From Actinomycetota bacterium (GTDB lineage Bacteria; Actinomycetota; Humimicrobiia; Humimicrobiales; Humimicrobiaceae): a stretch of 5,122 nt of DNA. Below the pieces are notes generated by a model. That model did no database searches. It was not told the DNA's origin and saw only the letters and a program-made list of their open reading frames with translations. The stretch lies in the NCBI GenBank assembly GCA_023379515.1, contig JAMCQQ010000194.1, positions 1 through 5,122 of the forward strand, read 5' to 3'. The translations under genes were made by a program, and so were the position numbers. Below are positions 1 through 4,710 of this stretch, piece by piece (position 1 is the first letter of the stretch; each line of letters begins with the position of its first letter).

Positions 1-57
1 TACCGCAATCAAAACTACTATGGACCATAATACGATGCTAACATCAAAATTAAACAT
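1..57 (-). CDS. N-terminus of an unidentified membrane or exported protein (partial)
   Basis: An open frame begins with ATG at 57-55 and runs off the left edge after 19 codons. It reads MFNFDVSIVLWSIVVLIAV: a short polar start followed by a strongly hydrophobic stretch, which suggests a first transmembrane helix or signal anchor. An AAAAGG ribosome-binding site (70-65) lies 7 nt upstream of the ATG, which supports real translation. The gene is co-directional with the iron operon but separated from it by about 130 nt of AT-rich DNA, so it may be a distal operon member or have its own promoter. The family cannot be told from 19 residues. A small FeoB-associated membrane protein is one possibility given the context, but no cysteine motif is visible in the part seen. 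Confidence 0.55.
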   Translation of the reverse strand, partial: MFNFDVSIVLWSIVVLIAV

Positions 58-186
58 TGAATAACCTTTTTCTTAAGTGTTAAAATTTTCAGCTCTATTA
101 ATTTTTTATAAAAAAATTTAAAAAATTTAAAAAAATAATCTTAACAATAGTATGTAAAAGTATGTAAATTATCTATTTTATTTTTA
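58..186. other. AT-rich intergenic spacer
   Basis: This gap between the 149-aa regulator and the left-edge gene is almost entirely A and T, with A/T homopolymer runs between about 98 and 140. It includes a perfect 14-bp AT palindrome (102-115, T6-AT-A6). There is no GC-rich stem followed by a T-run, so no convincing intrinsic terminator ends the operon here. Such A-tract DNA is often intrinsically bent and can serve as an UP element, but no clear promoter for the left-edge gene could be fixed by eye. Confidence 0.6.
149..168. repeat. Perfect 10-bp tandem duplication
   Basis: The decamer AGTATGTAAA occurs twice head to tail with no spacer (149-158 and 159-168). On the minus strand this reads TTTACATACT twice. 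It lies about 20-40 nt past the stop codon of the 149-aa regulator and about 90 nt before the left-edge gene. A 10-bp period places both copies on the same face of the helix, as for tandem binding sites. In DNA this AT-rich, replication slippage is an equally good explanation. Confidence 0.7.
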
Positions 187-636
187 TCATTGTTCAAGCC
201 TTTTACCATGCTCGATAAAATGATTGAAATTCTTGAGCCATTCAGGATAACCTTCAGGACTCGTTTCCAGGAATTCCATAAGTTTAACAATCTTATCAAG
301 GGTTTTTCTGCTTATATAATGCTCGATACCGCAGGCATCTTTTTCTGAAGTATCTTCATTCATTCCAAGTACCTTGTTCAAGAACTTATATATCTCACTA
401 TGTTTTTTATAAACACCTTTTGCAGATTTCATACCCTTTTCAGTAAGATTTAAGTAACCGTATTTCTCATGAGTTACAAATCCTTTTTCAGCAAGTTTCG
501 AAACTGCATCAACGACCGAAGGATTTTTTACGTTAAGGAACTCGGCTACTTCCTTAACCCTTACAACTTTCCTGTTAAGATTTATTATATATATTGCCTC
601 AAGATAGTCCTCAAGGCATTGTGACAAAGTTTCCAT
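187..636 (-). CDS. Two-domain DtxR/MntR-family metal-dependent transcriptional regulator
   Basis: This 149-aa protein has the two-domain MntR layout (B. subtilis MntR is about 142 aa). An N-terminal winged helix-turn-helix (about 8-70) is followed by a dimerisation and metal-binding domain (about 72-142), with no SH3/FeoA domain. Candidate metal ligands are visible: D10 and E13 in LEDYLEAIY, H79, and C102/E105/H106 in DACGIEHYIS. D10 and E13 match the MntR ligands D8 and E11. The Cys at 102 matches the iron-sensing DtxR/IdeR position, where MntR has Glu. Metal preference is therefore ambiguous, with iron favoured by context. The DtxR ancillary ligands E83 and H98 are not conserved (Y83, E98). 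The start ATG has AAAGG upstream. It is the last clear gene of the operon, 20 nt after the 228-aa regulator, and probably helps repress the operon through the boxes at 4448-4484. Confidence 0.92.
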   Translation of the reverse strand: METLSQCLEDYLEAIYIINLNRKVVRVKEVAEFLNVKNPSVVDAVSKLAEKGFVTHEKYGYLNLTEKGMKSAKGVYKKHSEIYKFLNKVLGMNEDTSEKDACGIEHYISRKTLDKIVKLMEFLETSPEGYPEWLKNFNHFIEHGKRLEQ

Positions 637-656
637 ATTATACCTTTAAATTTATA

Positions 657-1343
657 TTACTTGTTTTTTTTCTTGACCTTTTCAGAGGATTCTTTTTCCA
701 GTATCACATAAATAGAATCTGCAATTTCACTGTCAACCGCTATCTGGGTAAAGCCAATTTGAAAAACATATGATGGAAATCTATGCAAAAGAGTTATTTC
801 CCTGCCGGGCAATACTCCCATAACCATCATCTTTTGCAATTTCTTATCATCCAGGGTATATAAATATACAACTTTTCCTCTTTGGCCTTGTTTTAATGCT
901 GAAAGAGGTTTTATGCTTGATTCTACCAGCCATTTGGATTGAATACAGCATTTACCCTGGGGTATGGGTTTTCCATGCGGACAAATCTTCGGATGTCCCA
1001 GCAGGATACATATGTTTTCCTCTACTTCTTCATTAAGAATATGTTCAAATTGACATGAAGGACTATGCACGGATTCTTTTTTTAATTGAAGCACATCAAC
1101 CAGTAGCCTTTCGGCGAGCCTGTGCCGCCTTACGATACTCTGAGCATACTCCTTCCCGCTGTCTAATAATTTTATCTTATTATCTTCATTTGAAGTATAA
1201 CCAATTTTAGATAGGTTACCTAATGCTGAAGTTTCAATTTCAGTATTGGCCAGATCATTTAAATTTGAGAAAGCTTTCTTCTTTTCTATTTGGTCTATCC
1301 ACAATGATTCCAGGATTTCTTCTTCCGTATTTGATAGCTTCAT
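657..1343 (-). CDS. DtxR/IdeR-type regulator with C-terminal FeoA/SH3-like domain
   Basis: At 228 aa this matches full-length DtxR/IdeR (226-230 aa) in size and domain order. It has a short, divergent winged-helix N-terminus (about 5-68), a dimerisation/metal domain (about 70-118), a Cys-rich linker, and a FeoA/SH3-like domain (about 146-215, with MMVMGVLPGREITLL). RRHRLAER carries H74 and E78, and with H93 these match the DtxR ancillary site H79/E83/H98. C97, E100 and H101 match the primary site C102/E105/H106. E9 replaces DtxR Met10. The linker contains C112 and the motif CPHGKPIPQGKCC (C121, C132, C133), a possible extra metal site. The helix-turn-helix is shorter than in DtxR, so DNA binding is inferred rather than seen. 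The ATG overlaps the stop of the 58-aa gene (ATGA). Its only SD-like stretch, GGGAGAGG (1365-1358), is 14 nt away, so translation probably depends on coupling. Confidence 0.9.
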   Translation of the reverse strand: MKLSNTEEEILESLWIDQIEKKKAFSNLNDLANTEIETSALGNLSKIGYTSNEDNKIKLLDSGKEYAQSIVRRHRLAERLLVDVLQLKKESVHSPSCQFEHILNEEVEENICILLGHPKICPHGKPIPQGKCCIQSKWLVESSIKPLSALKQGQRGKVVYLYTLDDKKLQKMMVMGVLPGREITLLHRFPSYVFQIGFTQIAVDSEIADSIYVILEKESSEKVKKKNK

Positions 1344-1516
1344 TTTTCTTTTTTAAACCTCTCCCTTAACTTTTTTATAAACCTGGGTTCAATCGGCATC
1401 TCATAACCGCAGTTTGGACACCTGACAAGCTCACATGATTTGGAAAACATGCAGCCGCTGCATGCATTCTGCGCTTTCTCCTCATCAAATTCCAACCCGC
1501 ATAGTGAACATTTCAT
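1340..1516 (-). CDS. Small seven-cysteine zinc-ribbon-like protein in the feo operon
   Basis: This 58-aa protein begins MKCSLCGLEFDEE and ends KKLRERFKKEK. Its seven cysteines are C3, C6, C19, C22, C28, C33 and C36. The outer CxxC pairs, CSLC and CPNCGYE, look like the two knuckles of a zinc ribbon. The inner C19/C22/C28 could complete a second metal or Fe-S site. The tail is basic, and there is no transmembrane segment or signal peptide, so it should be cytosolic. Its ATG overlaps the feoB stop (ATGA at 1516-1513) and its TGA overlaps the next start (ATGA at 1343-1340), with AGGTG 7 nt before the ATG. Two exact overlaps plus the cysteine pattern make it a convincing gene despite its size. 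From memory, similar small Cys-rich proteins sit beside feoB in other anaerobes. The function is unknown; a FeoC-like accessory or metal-handling role is inference. Confidence 0.88.
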   Translation of the reverse strand: MKCSLCGLEFDEEKAQNACSGCMFSKSCELVRCPNCGYEMPIEPRFIKKLRERFKKEK

Positions 1517-3549
1517 ATGCTGACACCTAAAACTTTTAATATTATATTTAATACCGCCCCAACAATAAAAGCAAATGGAATAATAATAGCACCCATTGCA
1601 ATTGCTGTTTTAATTCCTCTTTCTTTTGCAGTAATGGAAAATTGAGCAATACAGGGTATAAATAATGTCATTGTTACAACTGCAACAACCAAAGGAATGC
1701 CAATAAGAACACCTGATGCTTTCAAATCATATAAACCGGCAGCCCCGAAATCCCTTCTAAAAAATCCAAATAAAAAAGCTTTGGCAGCTTCGGGAGGGAG
1801 TCCGATCCATCTTACCGGAAATTCCAGAATTTTTATGAGAAAATCAAAAATTCTTGTTATTTTCCCAATCCAGATAACCACACTGGCTGCAATAAAGAGA
1901 GGAAAAATTTCTTTAAAATACCATTTTACTCTTGAAAAAGTTTTAATAAGAACATTCGAAATCCTGGGCCATCTGAGCGGCGGTACAACCATGTAAAACA
2001 GGGGTTTTTCTCCAGGCAGTATCTTAGCCGCCAGGTAACCGACAAGCAGAAAGACTGATATCATAACCAAAATCCAGATACCAAACGCTTTAAAATTTCC
2101 GGACAGGAGCGCAAGCATTACACCAAGTTGGGCAGAACATGGAATAGCAAGTGCCAGCAGGAATGAGGAAATGATTTTCTCTCTTTTTGTCTCCAGAGTT
2201 CTTGTGACTACGACAGCCATGGTGTCACAGCCGAAACCCAGAATTATTGGAATAACTGCCCTGCCATTTAATCCTATTTTTTTAAAAGCTCTGTCAACAA
2301 GCATTGCAAGTCTTGGAAGGTAACCGGTATCCTCAATAATTGAAAAAGCCAGGAAAAAGGTAGTAACTATAGGTAAGATTAATGCTATAGAATACCTGAC
2401 ACCTAAAGTAATTATTCCATAATCATTAGCAATCAGATCCTGCAGGATCTTCCAGGGGATGACTGAAGAAACCCAATTGTTAACCGCCGGATTGATATAA
2501 TTGCCAAATAAGGTTCCTTCCAGAAAATTTACCGCAGTCTGGGCACCAAAAACACCTACAAACTCATAAAGAGCAAATATAATAATAAAAAAAATTGGAA
2601 ATCCCATCCATGGATTCATGGTTGCTCTGCTGAGCCTGTCCCTTAAAGTTAATTTAACCTCTTTATTTTTTGTAATAACCTGATTGCTGATATCAGTAGC
2701 AATTTTTTGTCTCTCCAAGGATATTACATAATTCATAGGCTGACTGTGCTTATTTTTTGTCTCACTAATTATTGCTTTTATTATCGAATAATTCTTTTCT
2801 TTCGATGACACCACTTTTGAAACTTCTTCATCTTCCAGGAGAAGGAGCATTGCGATTGAATGTTTTGACAGACGGTATTCATATTCAAGTAAACCGGTGA
2901 TTTCTTTTAAAGCTTTATCTACAACATCATTGTAAGAATAATAATTTGCAGAGTTGTCTGATTCTTTCTTCCGATAGGATTCTATTATTTCTCTTAGCTT
3001 GGCGATATTCTTACCTGAGACAGCAGTGGTTTCAACAACAGGTACCCCAAGATTATTCTGCAGTTTCTCTATATCTATTGATAAGCCAAGATTTTCGGCC
3101 TCGTCCATAATATTAAGATTTACTATTAGGGGCAAGCCTGCATCAATCAATTGCATCGTGAATGGAAGCATCGATTCCAAATTCTTGGCATCTATTACCT
3201 GAATAACAATTTTAGGCTTTTCTTCAAGGATTATGGTTCTTGCAACTTTTTCTTCTTCGGTTATAGGCAAGAGGGAATACATACCGGGAGTATCAATTAT
3301 CTGATATTCCTTTGTACCAAATTTTCCCTTACCTCTGAATACCTCAACTGTAGTTCCTGGATAGTTGGATACTGTAGCATAACTGCCTGTCAATATGTTA
3401 AAAATTACGCTCTTACCAACATTTGGACTTCCCACTATAGCAATTTTATCAAAGAAACTTGTATCCCCCCCAATTGACCCGCCATGGCATGAGGATTTTG
3501 CTCCAGATTTTTTTCTGATGAATTTTTTAAAAACTTTTAATATTTCCAT
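1513..3549 (-). CDS. feoB: Ferrous iron transporter FeoB (GTPase-permease)
   Basis: FeoB moves Fe2+ across the inner membrane, using a cytosolic N-terminal G domain coupled to a helical membrane domain. From the ATG at 3549 it is 678 aa. The G motifs are complete: G1 GSPNVGKS (40-47), switch-I YPGTTVE (63-69), G3 DTPGMY (86-91), G4 NIMD (146-149) and G5-like TAVSGKN (175-181). A helical GDI-like region follows, then the membrane domain from about 310. The membrane motifs are GFGCDTMA (438-445), IPCSAQLGV (469-477), FFRRDFGAAGLYDL (596-609) and IPCIAQ (631-636). GFGCDTMA replaces the GFGCNVPA of the E. coli-type protein, which I recall as typical of an archaeal/anaerobe subgroup. A basic N-terminal extension carries SSCHGG. 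An in-frame GTG at 3561 would add four residues but lies in the GGTGG ribosome-binding site, so the ATG is preferred. It lies 20 nt after efeU and overlaps the next gene by 4 nt. Confidence 0.97.
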   Translation of the reverse strand: MEILKVFKKFIRKKSGAKSSCHGGSIGGDTSFFDKIAIVGSPNVGKSVIFNILTGSYATVSNYPGTTVEVFRGKGKFGTKEYQIIDTPGMYSLLPITEEEKVARTIILEEKPKIVIQVIDAKNLESMLPFTMQLIDAGLPLIVNLNIMDEAENLGLSIDIEKLQNNLGVPVVETTAVSGKNIAKLREIIESYRKKESDNSANYYSYNDVVDKALKEITGLLEYEYRLSKHSIAMLLLLEDEEVSKVVSSKEKNYSIIKAIISETKNKHSQPMNYVISLERQKIATDISNQVITKNKEVKLTLRDRLSRATMNPWMGFPIFFIIIFALYEFVGVFGAQTAVNFLEGTLFGNYINPAVNNWVSSVIPWKILQDLIANDYGIITLGVRYSIALILPIVTTFFLAFSIIEDTGYLPRLAMLVDRAFKKIGLNGRAVIPIILGFGCDTMAVVVTRTLETKREKIISSFLLALAIPCSAQLGVMLALLSGNFKAFGIWILVMISVFLLVGYLAAKILPGEKPLFYMVVPPLRWPRISNVLIKTFSRVKWYFKEIFPLFIAASVVIWIGKITRIFDFLIKILEFPVRWIGLPPEAAKAFLFGFFRRDFGAAGLYDLKASGVLIGIPLVVAVVTMTLFIPCIAQFSITAKERGIKTAIAMGAIIIPFAFIVGAVLNIILKVLGVSI

Positions 3550-3557
3550 ATATAAAA

Positions 3558-3562
3558 CCACC
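3558..3562 (-). promoter_or_regulatory. feoB ribosome-binding site (decides the start)
   Basis: GGTGG on the minus strand lies 8 nt before the ATG at 3549. The competing GTG start at 3561-3559 falls within this element and has no SD-like sequence of its own upstream, so this site argues for the ATG. Confidence 0.6.
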
Positions 3563-3569
3563 AGGATGT

Positions 3570-4391
3570 TTAATGAGGATTATCGGACTTTTTTGACATA
3601 AAGAATCTTCTTATCAGAAATATCATCAAGATTATATAGACCAAATATACAATTGTTTCCAGCAGCGATGGTGAAGGATTATACCCTAAAACTGATTTTA
3701 ATATATTTCCCAAAACACTTTGACCGCTTATTATATTATTTATATCATAAATATGGTCTTTAAATGCCGGCAGGATTCCGGCTTCCTGGAATTCATGTAT
3801 GCCACCTGCAATTAACCCTGCTGATATTAATATTATTAATATTCCTGTTAGCTTGAAGAATGTACTTATTTTTATTTTTACAGTAGATATGAAGAAAATA
3901 ACTGCTATAACTATAGATACGATAATTCCCAAAATACCACCAATTAATAACTCCCTGGAACTGGATTGGGCTCTTATTGCTCTAAAAAATAAAACAGTTT
4001 CCAGACCCTCGCGCAGCACTGATATAAAGCCTAAAAAGAATATGCTGAAAATTCTTTGTTTGCCTACGGCTTTATCCACAGATATTTCCAGATCACTTCT
4101 GATGCTGCTTGCTTGCTTATTCATCCAGAATATCATATAGGTTAATACGGCTACAGCTAAAAACATTGCAGAGCCTTCAAAAATTTGCTCAGGTCTTCCT
4201 TCAAGCTTGCCCAAAGTTGCCTCTAAAATAAATGCAAGCACAATACTTATAATTATTGCCGTCAAAGTTCCAAAAACCACATGCTTTATGTATTTTTTTT
4301 CTTTTATTCTGTATAGGTAACTTATTATAATTCCTACAATCAAAAAGGCCTCCATGCCTTCTCTTAATGCAATTAAAAAACTTGAAATCAT
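3570..4391 (-). CDS. efeU: FTR1/EfeU-family high-affinity iron permease
   Basis: This 273-aa integral membrane protein has the usual length and roughly seven-helix pattern of bacterial EfeU. Hydrophobic segments lie near 4-26, 36-57, 70-91, 114-135, 148-170, 178-198 and 245-262. The two family-defining REGxE iron-binding motifs are present: REGME at 10-14 in the first helix and REGLE at 127-131 in the fourth. A conserved GGIHEFQEAG segment lies at 196-205. FTR1 proteins import ferric iron, usually with a ferroxidase or with the EfeO/EfeB partners. No such partner is encoded in this window. It is the first gene of the operon, behind a DtxR-box promoter, with a strong AGGAGG site 10 nt before its ATG. 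Pairing with feoB makes iron the expected substrate, but whether it handles Fe3+ or Fe2+ in this organism is not shown. Confidence 0.95.
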   Translation of the reverse strand: MISSFLIALREGMEAFLIVGIIISYLYRIKEKKYIKHVVFGTLTAIIISIVLAFILEATLGKLEGRPEQIFEGSAMFLAVAVLTYMIFWMNKQASSIRSDLEISVDKAVGKQRIFSIFFLGFISVLREGLETVLFFRAIRAQSSSRELLIGGILGIIVSIVIAVIFFISTVKIKISTFFKLTGILIILISAGLIAGGIHEFQEAGILPAFKDHIYDINNIISGQSVLGNILKSVLGYNPSPSLLETIVYLVYIILMIFLIRRFFMSKKSDNPH

Positions 4392-4401
4392 TATTTATTC
4401 T

Positions 4402-4407
4402 CCTCCT
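4402..4407 (-). promoter_or_regulatory. efeU ribosome-binding site
   Basis: AGGAGG on the minus strand (4407-4402), within a longer run of AGGAGGAGAA, is the strongest Shine-Dalgarno sequence in the window. It lies 10 nt before the ATG at 4391, suits the first gene of an operon, and fixes the efeU start. Confidence 0.8.
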
Positions 4408-4447
4408 CTAAGTCTTGGTTTATTTTTCATTTTTCTTTTAATTAAGA

Positions 4448-4463
4448 TAACTTAGCTAACTTA
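4448..4463. promoter_or_regulatory. Second DtxR-like operator palindrome
   Basis: TAACTTAGCTAACTTA is a 16-bp palindrome with a single mismatched pair (C4451/C4460) around a perfect TTAGCTAA core. The core resembles the TTAGGCTAA centre of the neighbouring box, and the two centres are about 20 bp apart, close to two helical turns. It lies downstream of the predicted transcription start, in the efeU leader, where a bound repressor would add a roadblock. It fits the DtxR consensus less well than the first box, so it could be a lower-affinity site or the preferred site of the second regulator. Confidence 0.6.
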
Positions 4464-4465
4464 AA

Positions 4466-4484
4466 TAATATTAGGCTAACCTAA
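4466..4484. promoter_or_regulatory. DtxR/IdeR-type iron box
   Basis: On the minus strand this reads TTAGGTTAGCCTAATATTA. It matches the classical DtxR/IdeR 19-bp operator TWAGGTTAGSCTAACCTWA at 17 of 19 positions, differing only at positions 15 and 16. It begins at the last base of the predicted -10 element and covers the expected start site, the usual position for iron-dependent repression. Two DtxR-family proteins are encoded downstream in the same transcript, so an autoregulatory loop is the simple reading. Confidence 0.82.
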
Positions 4485-4512
4485 CTTTAATAGAAACAAA
4501 TAATTTTGTCAA
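4484..4512 (-). promoter_or_regulatory. Predicted sigma-70 promoter of the efeU-feoB operon
   Basis: A perfect -35 hexamer TTGACA (4512-4507) is followed by a 17-bp spacer and TAAAGT (4489-4484), which matches 4 of 6 bases of the -10 consensus. Transcription would start near 4477, giving a leader of roughly 86 nt before efeU. The start site lies inside the iron box. Spacing and overlap with the operator support the call; the -10 is only moderate. Confidence 0.65.
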
Positions 4513-4520
4513 GATTTTAG

Positions 4521-4710
4521 TCATATTTTTTTTAATTTTTAAAGATTATACTTGCAGATTGCTATTTATTGGTAAGAATGTCTTATTGTGATGTTTGTTT
4601 ATTCTCTAAATGATTCCAGGATTAGTATAAATTAAGAATATATTGACACAAGGCATGTTAATATATTTCGAATATATTCAAAGATCTATTCTTAAATACA
4701 TTTGATATTT
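4521..4710. other. Intergenic spacer between cobO and the iron operon promoter
   Basis: No gene of credible length is visible on either strand, and there is no recognisable riboswitch or tRNA. The AT-rich octamer AATATATT occurs three times (4637-4644, 4660-4667, 4671-4678). The last two are separated by 3 nt and could form a weak AT hairpin. It has no GC-rich stem or T-tract on the minus strand, so it is not a convincing cobO terminator. A run of eight T lies at about 4526-4533 on the plus strand. Confidence 0.6.

Noticed and set aside
102..115. T6-AT-A6 palindrome as the operon terminator
   Set aside because: There are no G/C pairs in the stem and no U-run context, so it would be too weak for intrinsic termination.
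1340..1516. 58-aa protein as the FeoB-associated Cys-rich membrane protein family
   Set aside because: That family has an N-terminal transmembrane helix followed by cysteines; this protein starts directly with a CxxC and has no hydrophobic segment.
3559..3561. GTG at 3561 as the feoB start
   Set aside because: It has no ribosome-binding site of its own and lies within the GGTGG that serves the ATG at 3549.
1697..4140. Several plus-strand open frames opposite feoB and efeU
   Set aside because: They run antisense within well-supported membrane-protein genes, show no family motifs, and are best read as shadows of those genes.
4578..4613. Plus-strand mini-frame beginning MSYCDVC after a GGTAAGA
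   Set aside because: It is only 11 codons long; two Cys near the start are not enough to claim a peptide gene.
4643..4648. Second TTGACA, on the plus strand, as a promoter antisense to cobO
   Set aside because: No -10 hexamer at 16-18 bp; the nearest TATATT is only 13 bp away.
4659..4680. AT hairpin as a terminator of cobO
   Set aside because: The stem is all A/T with no following T-tract on the minus strand; the arms are a self-palindromic octamer repeated by chance or as a site.
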